Shown here: positions 11,975 to 24,536 of the stretch, one piece after another
Layout of the letters: each line of letters starts with the position of its first letter
Numbering within the stretch: the first letter of the stretch is position 1
Source: Diadema setosum
Lineage: Eukaryota; Echinodermata; Echinoidea; Diadematoida; Diadematidae
DNA length: 64,000 bases
Assembly: GCA_033980235.1 (NCBI GenBank)
Contig: CM067069.1
Span: forward strand, 37,137,992 to 37,201,991
Direction of reading: 5' to 3'
Notes under the pieces: generated by a model
What the model saw: the letters and a program-made list of their open reading frames with translations, nothing else
What the model was told of the DNA's origin: nothing
Databases searched by the model: none
Translations under genes and position numbers: made by a program

Positions 11975-12392
11975 CATAGATAGCCTATAATAGACACATT
12001 TGGAATTATAAAGTGAGTACACGTTTTGTTCTCAACTTCCTGTAAAACCTGTCAAGTAATCACAACTATCACAGCTCCAGTAAAGGGGGAGATAGTCGAG
12101 CATATTCCATGCAATGAACCCTTTAAAGATTCAACTAATTCCTTTGGCGAGAATAGTGTAAGAAAGTAAATAAGCCACTCCACAGCTTGCGTGCTATCTA
12201 GTTGTCCAAGTCTCTGTATCTCGAACATGACTTAATAGCGAGTTTTCGCAAACACGGCCGGAAGTTTAGCGTGCCGTTTGCAAACTTTGATTCTACGCAG
12301 GGTCAAAACTGAGAAACGTCCCGTCCTCGGGAAAACGAGAACGGTTCTGGTCCAAATTATTGTTTGGTCCGATGCTGGGCAGGATTGAGCTG

Positions 12393-12394
<2 letters not shown>

Positions 12395-12433
<39 letters not shown>
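12395..12433. repeat. (CAGC)n tetranucleotide repeat upstream of Ig-NACHT exon 1
   Basis: About ten tandem CAGC units some 420 bp upstream of the predicted start codon. It could sit in the promoter or 5' UTR. No function is implied by the sequence alone. Confidence 0.85.
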
Positions 12434-12925
12434 GTAATCAAGGATCGCAACCGTCCACACAGGAAAAAGAAACTGCTTTATGACGACTGGAGTCCGAGTG
12501 CGAGAACTGCCAAAGCTGATTGCTTCGCATACTCTCGGTCTTCCCGTCGTGTAGCGAAAGCTTCCAAATGCGTGGCATAGCACGTATTGTTGACATATTG
12601 ATAGTCATTTTATTGCTGGAGACATGATTAAAAATTCTATTAGGTTAACTCGTATATTGATAGTGTTTATCAATGCTCTGGAGTGATGCGCGACGCGACA
12701 AAGTATTAAAAAACCCCAATGTTTTTTTGTTCTCGACCAAAGGCCAGTTTGAAATGTAATTTGCATTATGGAGCTGGTGTATGCGTGCAGTCTAGCACAA
12801 TGCGTGATAAAGTATTCACCATTACTTTGCTATTGCGTTAAAGAGGTTACACTCCAGTATTTCACGATAATATCATATATAGATAGATTCTTCGCAGACT
12901 ATACAAACTCAGATTCATATAAGCT

Positions 12926-13630
12926 TATGTGACCTTGCATCACAAGACCAACGAAAAAGTCGCCAAATATAGATTTGTATTTAAGAGCAGATTCTGAAAG
13001 AGCAGACTTTAAGTTTTAAAATGATTTATCACTCAATTCGAATGGACTCTCCTAACTTATTCTAACATTGCAGAGAAAGCACACACTCTGGAAAGTGTGA
13101 ACTGAGAAAAGAGGCTCTGTACAGAATCTTTTCACGCGCTTAATCTTTACCAATCCGTGCTAGCTGTGCTATGGATGGAACAAAAAAAAAACAAAAAAAC
13201 AGGATGTTAACCACCAGGGCAACAATATTGCAGGGATTATCAAATTACGTTGCAATTAAACATGCTTCATTAACACGTTATAAGTAGATGATTAATGCCG
13301 ACTTTCAAACCAGCAGCAGGATCATTTGTAAAGTTATTGGAATTAAAATTGAAGAGTAAGGACAGGGTTTTTACGAAATGAAGAGAGAACCTTATGAGAA
13401 ACACCTAATCACACTATTCTACCAAAAAGTGGTAGAGAAAAACTGGTAAAAAGACACTGTCCTGTTCGTTATATAATTCCAAAATTCAATATAAAGTAGA
13501 AGAAGAGTTGCTCTTTTAGAAAATATGAAAAATTCAAGATAGACTGGTTTGGCCCATTTCACCTATTTTCAGTCGTAACACAAAATCAGTGCGTGAGACT
13601 TTTTGTTGGTTTTGTGATGCATGGTCGTAT
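12926..13630. mobile_element. ~700-bp TIR element, family copy 2 (opposite orientation)
   Basis: Starts TATGTGACCTTGCATCACAA and ends with the inverted partner (GTGATGCATGGTCGTA). Its left half matches the reverse complement of the right half of the 17252-17939 copy, so it lies in the opposite orientation. Non-coding. Confidence 0.7.
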
Positions 13631-14099
13631 GATTATGTAAATGGTACTGATATATCTTCCACCTGATATTAAATGACGCTATGAGCTCCATCCAGGTCAC
13701 CCATGTCAGTGAATACTGAATTGACACTTGTCTATGGATAATGTGATATCAAATGATTTTATTAACTCCCAATTAAAGTGTCTAGAGAGTCACAGTTAAC
13801 ATAACAATCAGTCCATTGAATATTCTATTGTACCCTGATGAATTTGGTCAACGTCAGTTTGTCTACCAATATGCCATATCTATGTCATAAGGTATAATTG
13901 TTATGTAGTATACGATTTTTTTTTCATATACGATAAAATCAACCTGAAATTTAAAGAAGCATAATGGCCTGTGGCCTCATTTGCAAACACGTATACTGTT
14001 ATATTTAGGGTACAGGCTCGCCAAAGTTAGGAACGCAAATCATGCAGTGAAAACCATGGACTCATCAACTTCGAATTCGAAGTTATTCTCTGAATAACT

Positions 14100-16615
14100 G
14101 TCTTCGAAGTTATTATCTGAATTACTGTCAGCCTTTAATATGATTCAACATGTCAGTGAGCCAGCTCGTAATCGAGGCCATGTATTAGATCTGCTTATAA
14201 CTCATAAAGATAACACTGTACAACTTTGTAATGCTGGTTTTGTGAAAGGTATATATGATCATTCAGCAATAATGTGTGAATTGAACCTTCCTAAACGTTG
14301 TATTAAAAAAAAAATGTTTCTACACAAAAATGGAAATCCGTAAACCCACAAGAGTTTGTTGCTCAAACTCATGTTAAGTCTCTTATATCAGCTGGTTCTT
14401 ATGTTAATAACGGTGATCATGAAGTGAATTTGTATAACACCTGACTGCTACCCTTCATAACTTGGCACCTGAGAAACGAATCAAGGTAACATGATTATTC
14501 ACCCCAAAACTGAATGGTATACCCCAGTATTAGCTCAAGCAAAACTGCTTCGCAGACAGTTTGAAAGAAAGTCAAAGTCTAAAAAACTGGAGATTCACAA
14601 GCAGATATATCATCCAAAAAGGCGATGTGTGAATGCCTTGATTAAGGATACATGAAGTTACATTATCATTCAAAAAAGGTTACGGATTGTGGGAAAAGAT
14701 ACAAAGAAACTGTTCAAAGTTGTTAATGCTTTACTTCACCGAAAACAGCGACCTCCTTCCCAACTTGTTGTGAACAGCCAGATGACATTTTCTGTAAAAT
14801 CAAATCAGAATTGAGTAAGTTTCAGTGTGTCACTGTTAATGAGATAGAAAAGCTTATTAAGAACTAACCAAACAAATTATGTGAACTTGATTCCATTCCA
14901 AGTGTAGAAGAGCTTTAGCACCCGTTATCACAAGATTCATAACTGCTAGCCTGAGATTAGGTGTAGTTCCACAGGTGTATAAAAACAGTTATTCATCCAA
15001 CTTTGGAAAAAAAAAAACAGGCTTAGATCAGGAGTGTCTCAAAAACTATCGCCCAATTTTAAATTTACCCTATCTGAGTAAATTGCTTGAAAAAGGTTGT
15101 TTTCTCACAACTTACAACATAATCTGCCAGATAATGATTTATTTGATTTCCTTTCAATCAGCTCACGAGCCTGGTCATAGTGTAGAAACACTGTAAGTCA
15201 ACTTAACATATAATGTGTTCAGAGAATTAGATAGTGGTAACATGACTGTTCTTATCATGCTTGATATGAGTACAGCTTATGACACAGTCAATCATGCTAT
15301 TCTGATTCAAAGGTTGAGATATTATTTGGGTATCAAAGGAGCGGCCGTTCTTGATTGGTTGTCCTACTTATGTGAACGATCTCATTATGTAAAAATTTGT
15401 GATTCTACCTCTTTTCAAACTATTACAAAGTTTAGTGTACCCCAGGGTTCTGTTGAAGGACAGCTGTTTGGTTTGGTTTTTCTGTATATGCAACCAATCA
15501 GTAAAGTAATTCGCTAGCATTGTATTGGATATCATTGTTATGCGGATGATATACAACTTAATTTGTCTTTTAAACCTACTGTATCTTCATTGCTATCCGC
15601 CATTGCAAAACTTGAAGCATGTTTGCAAGACCTGAAAATCTGGCTTACATTCAATGGCCTTAAACTGAATGATGATAAATTTGAGTTTTTGTCATTGGGT
15701 TCAAAGCATAAGTTAAATAAAGTTGATTACCAATCATGTCATGCCAACATCGGTAGCACTTGTATCAATCCGTCATAAACAGCCCGTAATCTAGGTGTTT
15801 TATATTTAAGCAGGAAATGTCATTTCGAAGTCATGTAACTCAAATTCAGCGGAATGTTAGAGATCAGTTGCGTGATTTAAGTTTCATACAGAAATATTTA
15901 TCAATCTTCAGCTGAGATACTTATCCATGCAATAATTTCTTCTCGCTTGGATTTCTCGAATTCATTGTTGTGTAATCTTCAAACAAACAAAAAATGTCAC
16001 AAAGCTCTAACGGTTGAAAAATTCTGCTGCCCAGTTGTTAACTTTTACTTATAAGTTCGATTCCATATCACCAGTTCTCCGTTCCGTACATTGATTACCT
16101 GTTGGGGAAAAGAAGTATTATTTTAAAGATTCTGTTACAAGTACAGTATATCATTCAGTTCATTCTTTTCCCCCTTATACATCCGTAAATCTGTAAAAAA
16201 AAAGGCAATCCAACACAAAGTCTACTTTCATCATCAGATGCATTGTTACTCCAAGCACCCAGAGTAAAACATGGATGGGTGATCGTGCTTTCTCCGTTAT
16301 GGGACCCAAATTGTTTAATCAGTTACCTATTCAGTTAAGACATCTGTCATCTACAGAGATAGTCAAATACAAACTTAAAACATATCTGTTCCTCTCACAC
16401 TAAGGACTGTAATTGCTATCATTAATGTTCTTAAAATTGTATTCTTTATTTGGTATATAGGTTTGTTAGTTGTTACCATTTTCATCTTTGTTGACATGTT
16501 TGAACATGTATATATGCATTCATATATCTATCTTTTCTTTTTTTTAAGCGTCGTGAGTATTGAAAGGTGGACGTGTGCGCTATACACGTAGCCACCATCA
16601 TTATTATTCACACAG
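14100..16615 (+). mobile_element. Decayed LINE (L2/CR1-like) with endonuclease and reverse transcriptase remains
   Basis: In order: end of the endonuclease (PARNRGHVLDLLITH near 14170), the RT start motif (NYRPILNLPYLSKLLEK near 15040), LDMSTAYDTVNHAIL (15255), VPQGSVEGQLFG (15437), YADDIQLNL (15538), WLTFNGLKLNDDKFEFL (15640) and the C-terminal region to about 16400. Frames change and stops occur, so it is inactive. The 3' end has GGTGGACGTGTGCGCTATAC followed by ATT-rich repeats, which resembles L2-type tails. Confidence 0.85.
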
Positions 16616-17251
16616 TAAAGCCTTCATGATTCTAACATTTTTTTTTTCTTCTAGAGGGGGAATAATATAATAATTTGAGTAAAAATCGAAGACACAATTA
16701 TCTTAGAAATTATACCAAGTGAAACCTTACAGAAGTATAATACAAGTTTTGTTTTTGTTCGTGTGTGTGTGTACTTTGTTTTTGTTCTTGCTTTTTACGT
16801 CTTTGTTTTCGTTTTTGTTTTTGCTTTTGCATGCATCGTTGCGAAAACGCCAACAAAACGTCATATTGGGGACAAAAAGAAGTAAAGAAGCACTTACGCA
16901 GACCATTCATAGGGGGTTATAGCATACATATAGTAAGGATTGTGATGTAGCGAGAAACGTGTTTTATCAAACGGTGACTTTCTGATATGAAACTGCATTA
17001 TGATGAAACAAAATGTCAGGAAGATGATGTAGGCCATCGGGATGCAGTTTCTTGTGTATACTTGATAGCATAAGTTTTAGTGTGGTAACTGTGTAGATAT
17101 GAAGAATGGTTAACATGGTTAAGATGATGAGCTGATCCTAAAAAATTAGTATTTCAAATGAGTGGCCCTTTACTCAGGCAGAAAGCTTATCTTAGATTGA
17201 TATAATTTTAGTACCAGAATGAGTTTTGCCGGTTCTTAAGTCTCTTCACTA

Positions 17252-17939
17252 TATGTGACAGTGCACCTCAAAACGAACATAAAGTCGCACACACTGATTT
17301 TGCGTGAGGACTGAAAATAAGTGAAATGGGTCAGCCTAGCCGAACTTGACTTTTTCATATTTTCTGAAAGAGCGGGTCTTCTTTTACATTATGCTAAAAT
17401 TTGGTATCATAAAATTTTATCATAATTTTTAGCACTTTATCTCCAACATTTTTGGTAGAATAGTGTGATTAGGTGTGTCTTTAGAATCCCTTTTTCATTT
17501 CTGAAAAACCTTGTCCACACTCTTCACTTTCAACTCTAATAACTTTTGAAAGGATAATGCTACTGCTTTGAAAGTTGGCATTAATTATGGACAGAGTGTG
17601 TTAATGAGGCATGCTTAATTTCATTTTAATCTAATAATCCCTTCATTGTTGTTACTCTGGTGGTTTACTTCCTGTTTTTTGTCCCATTCATCGCACAGCC
17701 AGCACGGTTTGGTAAAGATTAAGCGCTTGAATAGACAATGTACTTCAGAGCCTCTTTTCTCAGTTCACACTTTTCCTGAGTTTGTGCTTTCTTTCCAATA
17801 TTTAGATAGGTTAGGAGAGTCCATTTGATTTGAGTTATACATCATTTTAAAGCTTAAAGTCTGCTCTTTCATAATATGGTCTTAACTAAAAATTCATGTC
17901 TGGCGACTTTTTGTTTGTTTTGAGGTGCAGGGTCACATA
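17252..17939. mobile_element. ~700-bp TIR element, family copy 3
   Basis: Ends TATGTGACAGTGCACCTC and GAGGTGCAGGGTCACATA. Interior shares blocks with the copy at 867-1569 (for example TTTTCATATTTTCTGAAAGA versus TTTCCATATTTTCTGAAAGA). No coding capacity. Confidence 0.7.
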
Positions 17940-18023
17940 TCGTCCATTAGACATAAACAGACACATACACAAACAAACAGACACACTTACAAATCTCCTT
18001 GAAAATCATTGTGTTGATCATTC

Positions 18024-18435
18024 ATGTTGTCTAATCTCTCCCTGACTATGTATGTAAATCATTTACATTGTACGAACAGCCCGAAATCTCCGATGTTGCG
18101 CAAGTTCACTGTATTCATGTACCAACAATTCAAACACTCGTGGGATCATCGGGTATTTTCTATTACAGATTCAAAATTTTGGAACAATCAGTCCCGAGAC
18201 TCTTCGCTATATTTTCACAACGGACTAGTGTTAATCAAAAGTTACGACGTAGATATTTATTTAACTAAATTCAATAATTAATTATTTGCAGGACTGGTTG
18301 TTTAATCACTCCTCTGTTCCTGTTTATCATGTCATTCGTAATTAATAACCAGCATCAAAGGGGCATGAGCGTCGAAATGTGGACCTGTTCGCTTTACAAT
18401 TGTTTACAGTAAACCACCACCATAATAGTTTGTCT
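18024..18435 (+). mobile_element. 3' fragment of a decayed LINE
   Basis: A frame near 18160 reads FSITDSKFWNNQS, matching the common LINE RT tail motif (F…G.K.WN.LP). The following tail (GAGCGTCGAAATGTGGACC) resembles the 3' end of the LINE ending at 16615. 5'-truncated and broken. Confidence 0.55.
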
Positions 18436-18611
18436 TAATTTCATCACATTTGCATGCGAATTCAAGAAAAGGAGTTAAAGTTCATAATTACTATGATATT
18501 TGTGAACACTGTTTCGTTAACACTCTACTTTCATGGTTCATTTTCAATCTTTGAGCTTTTAATTTCATGTCGGTGATGTTCTTTATTCTGAAGATTTTTT
18601 TTTAATTATAG

Positions 18612-18783
18612 AAAAAACAATATATTGCAACTGACTGACAGATTGCTCTACATCCACGAAAATCAGAATTAGTAGTAGCCATGATAAAAAAGTCATGGGC
18701 GTATATACTCGAGCAGGATTCAAACCTACGACCTCCTGATCTCCGGACAGGCGTCATCTCCACTAGACCACTGAGCTTTCGCC
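18612..18783 (-). mobile_element. tRNA-derived SINE, minus strand
   Basis: On the minus strand, box A-like AGCTCAGTGGTCTAGTGG (18777-18760) and box B GGTTTGAATCC (18727-18717) are spaced as in a tRNA promoter and followed by a unique tail. A second, partly 5'-truncated copy lies inverted at 18880-19038. The tail is shared and clover-leaf pairing is poor, so it is a SINE and not a tRNA gene. Confidence 0.65.
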
Positions 18784-18838
18784 CGACAGCAAGTGTTAAT
18801 TCTTACCTTTAAAACATGGAGTTGGTACTGCGTAATTA

Positions 18839-19069
18839 TTCAAATTCATGAAATTCTTCCGTCGAGATGTTTAAAATCGGAGATGACACCTGTCAGGAGA
18901 TCAGGAAGTCGTAGGTTCGAATCCTGCTCGAGTATGTGCGCCCATGATTTCTTTATCATGGCTACTACTAAATCACTGATCAATTCAGTGTTTATTTACG
19001 TCGATGTAGGGTAATTTGTCAGTCTGTTGCAATGAAAACATCTCGACGGAAGAATTTCATGAATTTGAA
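18839..19069 (+). mobile_element. 231-bp foldback unit with perfect 31-bp inverted ends enclosing a SINE copy
   Basis: 18839-18869 and 19039-19069 are perfect inverted repeats of 31 bp. Inside lies a tRNA-like SINE segment with box B GGTTCGAATCC (18914-18924), opposite in orientation to the SINE at 18612-18783. It may be a composite mobile unit or the product of an inverted SINE duplication. Confidence 0.6.
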
Positions 19070-19127
19070 AAAAGTGATAGGCCTATAGGTTTCATTAATC
19101 CAAAAGTTAGACACACATAAGAAAAAC

Positions 19128-19303
19128 GACTCTTCTTACTTCATTTTCTGATTGACATACCTTGAGATTAACCAACCTCATTTCATTTTTGATTCAATGA
19201 CCTTTTCGGAATGACTCTTCTTACTTCATTTTCTGATTGACATCATACCTTGAGATTAACCAACCTCATTTCATTTTTGATTCAATGACCTTTTCGGAAT
19301 AAC
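19128..19303. repeat. Tandem duplication, ~85-bp unit, two copies
   Basis: GACTCTTCTTACTTCATTTT starts at 19128 and again at 19213. The copies are nearly identical apart from a 3-bp insertion in the second. Confidence 0.9.
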
Positions 19304-19705
19304 GAATGGCAATCACCAAAGCAGTTGAATTTACAATTACCAGATAAATTCATTCAAATAAGCAATGAAGGGTTGGCATTTAATTTCGCAGTTTCACTTT
19401 ATTCTGGCTCTAACAGTGTGGATACAAGATTTTTACCGCGGAATGGTCACAACCCATATTTTTTCCTTATGTCCACGTCGATTCTTACATTTTGGGCTCC
19501 ACTCTATGAAAGCTTTTGTAGTTTCCCCATGCACGTTGGCACAATTGGCCCTGCCGTAGACCATTTTGTTAAAGATTGTCTTACTAGTTGTCAAATGCTC
19601 CAGCCAACTTATTTTTAACCGTGGACTCAGTAGTCGAGATATTCACCTTCTTTTTGAGCCGTCATAGTCGGATAAAAATCAATGTCTGTGTATTATCATT
19701 GGCAT

Positions 19706-19718
19706 TTATTATTATTAT

Positions 19719-19756
<38 letters not shown>

Positions 19757-19830
19757 TCATCATCATCATTATCATTATTGTCATCATAATCGTCATCATC
19801 ATTATCATTTATCATTATCTCGTGTATATA
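19706..19830. repeat. Compound trinucleotide microsatellite
   Basis: ATT repeats pass into TAG repeats and then ATC/ATT repeats. Confidence 0.9.
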
Positions 19831-19835
19831 GATCA

Positions 19836-21331
19836 CACAAGATGACTTTCCATGCCATTTGAAAGCCATAGGACGGTATATTGATGCAAATCGTTTATGT
19901 CAAATCGTTTATGTCAAATCGTGCAGAACCGGTTATAGAAAATCTCGATAGTCAGGTGACCTCTTAGCTACCATGATTATTCTATTTTTTTTTTTTAATG
20001 AAACAGTTCTTTGGTAAAGACTGAGAGCAAAGTCAAATTAAGCCAACGTCCATCAGAGGCAAGAGTATTTTTTATGGCTCTAATGTTTGCTGACTTCCGA
20101 AACATTTACCGTTAATATTTCTTGATGGCAGAATTCAAGTACATGAAATTGCTTTACATTAGCAGTATATATGCCTTACAAAATTGTTTCCGAGAGAAAA
20201 AAAAATAGTTCAAATTTTAGGCCACATCTGTGAAAGGAACATATAAAAAATGCATGCATGTCGTTCTGGATAGGCCGTACGTGCTTAAACGTTATTGGAT
20301 TTATAACTTTGTAAGAAAGTTAGAAGTTTATAACAAGTCGTTTGAAGTTAATGATAAATGCTTGATTGTCAATATCATATGTTAAGATAAAGACTGGACT
20401 CTGAAATTCAAACATGATGATTACATAATATCATATTGTTATATAGTGCCAAATGTGTACTTTGTGACTAGAACAAATTTTGAGGAGACATAATCAGCCA
20501 CGTCTCATTAGCGTGCATATCAGATCCTTTGTTCTCAGCTGAACTTTGAGAACTGTGTTAGTGTTCACGTAAACACAGGAGATGCAATTCGTTTTCTGGC
20601 GAAGGCAGAATTTACTTAATGATAAAGTTGACTTGTAGATGTAATGGATCGAATATCATGTCGCTCAGATTTACATTTCTTATCTTTATGGAACAGGTAC
20701 AATAAAACAGTTTCTACAGGGTAAACGTGTTAACGTTCTCTCGAACGATGGTGTCATAAATCTGAAGGATAAGGGAGGGCAACGTATAATAAAACATAAT
20801 AAACCAAAAATTAACTTCGCAGACTGAACATGAAATCTTTCCCAGAATAATGATAAAAAAAGGCTTGGTTTTGCTCGATCACATGGTGATTTGGCACTAA
20901 CAGCTCTATTTGCGTACTGTGTTTCTTACGCTTATTTCAGCTAAAACTGGTGGGCTTCAGTATACCTAACTGTACTTGATTTACTCAGTGACATAGCAAT
21001 AAATCCGACTCGTTACATGACCTCTTGAATCATCATTTCTTCTTTTTAAAAGCCCCCCCCCCCCCCCCTCCTGTTACGGCCGAAATAACTTACAGTGTCT
21101 AAATACTGAACAGTTGTCACGAGATGATTTAACACAGTTTTAACAGTTGTTAACTGTAGAAATAAACTGAGGACCGACATTATTCCAAGAACTATCACTT
21201 CGGGTATCCGTACTATATATTGCTTGTTCGCCTTTTTTTTCCCATCTGATCAGATGGCTGGATAGTCCATATTCAGCTGCTCTGGCTGGTCCTTCATGGG
21301 TCTACCTGTGAGTACTAGTGGACCTCTTTAA
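19836..21331. other. Intergenic, no gene recognised
   Basis: AT-rich with a short C run near 21055. No exon-like ORF with splice sites and no recognisable repeat pair. Confidence 0.5.
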
Positions 21332-21897
21332 AGGGAACGCAAACCCAAAGAGCAATGTGGATTAAGTGAAAGCAGCAACATTAGTAGAACACATCGGTGA
21401 AAGTTTTAGGAGAATCGGACAATCGATGCAAAAGTTATGAATTTTTAAAGTTTTGGTGTTGGAACCACTGGATGAGGAGACTACTAGAGGTTATGACGTA
21501 TGAGTGGACAACAATACAAAGAAAATTTAAAGGAAATTCAACCAAAAAAAAATCACTTTTCTAGCATTATGAAAGAGCACTTGACTAACCGCTTTCAGAA
21601 AGCAGGGGGAATAATTGCTACCCTTAACATTATGTCAGTATCAAGTTGAGGGAATTTGTAATTTTCATGAAAAATGAATTTTTGTGGAATGTTCTTATAA
21701 TATTTTTTTTTAATATTAAGTCCACTCATACGTCATAACCTCTGGTAGTCTCCTCATCCAGCGGTTCCAACACCAAAACTTTAAAAATTCATAACTTTTG
21801 CATCAATTGTCCGATTTTCTTCAAACTTTCACCGATGTGTTCTACTAATGTTGCTGCTTTCACTCAATCCACGTTGCTCTTTGGGTTTGTGTTCCCT
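21332..21897. mobile_element. Long-TIR element flanked by TTAA, family copy 2
   Basis: TTAA at 21328-21331 and 21898-21901. Inverted arms of about 180 bp start AGGGAACGCAAACCCAAAGA and are nearly perfect. Shares internal text such as CAACATTAGTAGAACA with the copy at 10828. Non-coding; high arm identity suggests relatively recent activity. Confidence 0.85.
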
Positions 21898-22019
21898 TTA
21901 ATGAGTTATGCACTCTGCTCTTTACAATAAATGAACGAAGCGGGATTTTTTTTTTTCATACATACTTTGTGATTATCGCACACACGGGACCTGTATTTAT
22001 CAGAGATACTTGCTGTTTA

Positions 22020-22165
22020 ACAGCTTCTGGAGAGAACGGAATGACAACACGCAACATTGCTCGGTTGAACTGGGATTCGAATCCCAGCCCAAACTCAAGC
22101 ATTTCGATTCAAAGTATGCAGAAACTCTACCTGCTGAGACTCCCCGCCGCCCATGTGACGATAAT
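22020..22165 (-). mobile_element. Probable tRNA-derived SINE, minus strand
   Basis: On the minus strand TCAGCAGGTAGAGTTTC resembles box A, and GGGATTCGAATCCC (22085-22072) resembles box B with its T-arm stem. Arms outside do not form a full tRNA clover-leaf. Confidence 0.5.
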
Positions 22166-22261
22166 ACGTGGCGTCCTCTTCCGAAATTTGTCAACAAGTC
22201 TGTACATTTTTGATATGCATCCCCGCATTAAGCCCGCCGCACACTACACGATTTTGCCCCG

Positions 22262-23088
22262 ATTCACCGGTCTTCTTCTTCTTCTGATTAAGTCTGCCTC
22301 CTTCAATAGACTGAAGATTCTTCCAGACTGGTGCTATTTACATTATAATACAATTTATTTACAGATATTTACAAGCACATAGAAAATTTGACGAAAATAC
22401 TAGCCACTGTGATCAACCGTTAGACGGTTTCGAAATGATCCCACAGATGGCGCTGAAACAATTTCTGACGACAGGGAATTCCAGTTCCTTACAGTTCTTG
22501 GGAAGAACGAATGGCGATGCGATTCAGTTCTCGAATATGGTACCTGATAGGAGTGTGGTTGCGAGGCTCTCGTTAACTGAGTAGCCTGTTTGATGATATA
22601 GTCCTGTGCTGAAAGAGGAGTGAGATTATTGTGTATTTTGTACATCATAATTAGCCTGTCATTTTCTCTGCGCTGTTCCAGAGTGGTCCAATTAAGTTCT
22701 TGTAGCATTTTGGTGACACTCGAGGTGTTATGGTAGCGATTTAAAGTGAATCGCGCAGCTCTTCTCTGGACCATTTCCACTTGGTGGATTAGGTTCTTGG
22801 TAGATGGGTCCCAAACTGTGGAAGCATACTCAACAATTGGTCGAACCAACGTTTTGTAAGCTGTGGCTTTAACATCAGAAGATTTTATGCGAAGATTGCG
22901 TTTTAGAAATGCAAGCACGTTATTGGCTTTATTGACAGTATTGTTGATGAATTGGGTCCACTTCAAATCAGAAGTTATGGTTACACCCAAGTACTTCACG
23001 GATTGAACAGATTCAAGAGGGGCGTTATTTAGAAGATACACGTGTTGCACCTTACTTCTTTTCCTGGATATTGTCAAAACCTTACACA
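22262..23088 (-). mobile_element. 5'-truncated LINE with open RT C-terminal region
   Basis: A minus-strand ORF of 229 codons (23089-22400) carries the LINE RT tail: VKYLGVTITSDLKW, LVRPIVEYASTVWDP, QVEMVQRRAARF, LNWTTLEQRRENDRL and FFPRTVRNWNSLS. The 3' end finishes in an AAG repeat (CTTCTTCTTCTTC on the plus strand near 22265). The 5' end stops abruptly where another repeat begins. The frame is intact, so the insertion looks young compared with other LINEs in the window. Confidence 0.85.
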
Positions 23089-23391
23089 TTCAGTTAGGCC
23101 TCATTTGGTATTATGCAGTGGCCAGTAGAATGTGGCGATCACGAACTGCGTGTGGATTTTCTGAAGTAGGGTCGAATTTTTCCCGAGACCGAGTTAGTCT
23201 GGAGCCTTCTGGAATAAAAGTCGGTTTTCCTACTATTATCATTTTTCTCAAAATACTCCAAACCGACTCATCATTCCGGCAAACCGCGTCAGCCAGGTTA
23301 GTTTCTTAGTGGACTCTTTCGATATATTGCAAGAAAAAATGAAATGGTGCAAGACGGGTTCTCAAGCACTTACCGACACTTAGTTTTCACT
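23088..23391 (+). repeat. ~300-bp dispersed repeat, copy 1
   Basis: Nearly identical to 28573-28872, beginning ATTCAGTTAGGCCTCATT and ending ACTTAGTTTTCAC. It contains a short internal inverted repeat (AAGTCGGTTTT and CCAAACCGACTC). Class unknown. Copy 1 is followed directly by a TTAA-flanked element. Confidence 0.8.
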
Positions 23392-23395
23392 TTAA

Positions 23396-23828
23396 AGGGG
23401 CATATTCCCGGTAGTGTAGAGGGCGCTGTTGATGATACTGCTGATCACCGTTAGCATTGATACGAAGATTTCCGAAGTTGAGCTGTCATTGAGAGTAAAG
23501 TGCGTAGGTGTTGCTAAGTAACGTTGCCTTCGTTGTCTTCTCTGCGCATCGCGCAGTCTGTAGTAATGCCAGCGTGCGTGCATATGTGCTTGTTATTATG
23601 ACATCACAAAAGAAGTTTGCTAAAGCTGTCATCCCCCTCAGCAGAATCATGAGCCGAATTGTAATCGGACCACTGACTACAGTGGATCCGTGGATCGGAC
23701 TTTTTCGGACTCGGGGAAGTGGGCCAAAGCGTAAGCGCTAAAGAGGAGTCGATAGCGTAGGTCTCTATAGGAAACTTGCGCCATGCGCCCGCGTACGCAT
23801 TAGGCTAAAACACCGGGACCATGCACCT
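23396..23828. mobile_element. TTAA-flanked inverted-repeat element, 433 bp
   Basis: TTAA at 23392-23395 and 23829-23832 flank inverted ends AGGGGCATATTCCCGG and AGGTGCATGGTCCCGG. The right TTAA is also the left TTAA of the larger element at 23833. A short plus-strand ORF inside is not recognisable. Confidence 0.6.
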
Positions 23829-24262
23829 TTAAAGACCTAATAAAATGCTTGCAAAATGTTTTAATATGCAAAAGAAATGTAAAATATATGTCATGATTAT
23901 CAATGTAAATATGTTGTCAGTGTCGTTCCGGTTTTTATCGCTTCTAGAAACTCCCCCAAATATCACATTTTTGGAGGACCCCGTTGCAGCTTTTGCGAAA
24001 AAGATAGTCACGTGACCAACACCCCTGAACCGATTGATGACGTATAAGCACGGAGTTGTGCTCAGTTAGCAGACGCCGCTCAGCACAAGCACTCAGATTA
24101 CTAGTTTGGTTCACGCGCGTACACGATAGCTAGCCCGGCCAGGCCCGCCCGGGCCCCGCGGGATGTGCCCTCCCGGTCGACCCACTGACTGTCGACATGT
24201 ACGCATTACCTCGTACATTATCACTAAGTTAGCTTGCACAGATACCTGGTACCTCGAGCATA

Positions 24263-24536
24263 ATGTCTTCCCCTACATGGGTAAACTTCGACATTGATGA
24301 TGATGATGAAGACTGCAGCTCTGACGATAGCGGAGAAGAAGAGGAGGCACATGAAGTTAATGGGGAAGATGGGGAGGGAGAGGCAGCCGATGAACCAGAA
24401 CGTTATCGTGGGGCTGCACCTTACCAATATGAACCAGCTGCATCTCCCCCGCTGCCAGTGCAAGAGCGTATAAAGAACATGGCACCAAGCCCGAGAATAG
24501 ACATCACGGAAACGATCGCCTGGGAAATACAGATTG
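24263..24536 (+). CDS. Possible first exon of a P2X7-like-domain protein
   Basis: The ATG at 24263 opens an acidic N-terminus (FDIDDDDEDCSSDDSGEEEE) followed by GAAPYQYEPAASPP and QERIKN. An acidic start followed by a PY.FEP-type motif is typical of the region before the Cys-rich P2X7 C-terminal-like domain found in many invertebrate proteins. A donor ATTG/GTATGT ends it in phase 1. The expected Cys-rich exon (WC.CG.C) is not visible downstream, so the gene is incomplete here or the exon was captured by the transposon. A CpG-rich stretch with GGCCCGCCCGGGCC (about 24140) lies upstream and could be its promoter. Confidence 0.45.

Noticed and set aside
12293..12583. 96-codon minus-strand ORF with a repeated WLAG motif
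   Set aside because: Translation of the (CAGC)n microsatellite; no splice sites or domain.
24224..24463. Minus-strand ORF opposite the P2X7-like exon
   Set aside because: Shadow frame; the plus-strand reading has the acidic N-terminus, PYQYEP motif and a donor.
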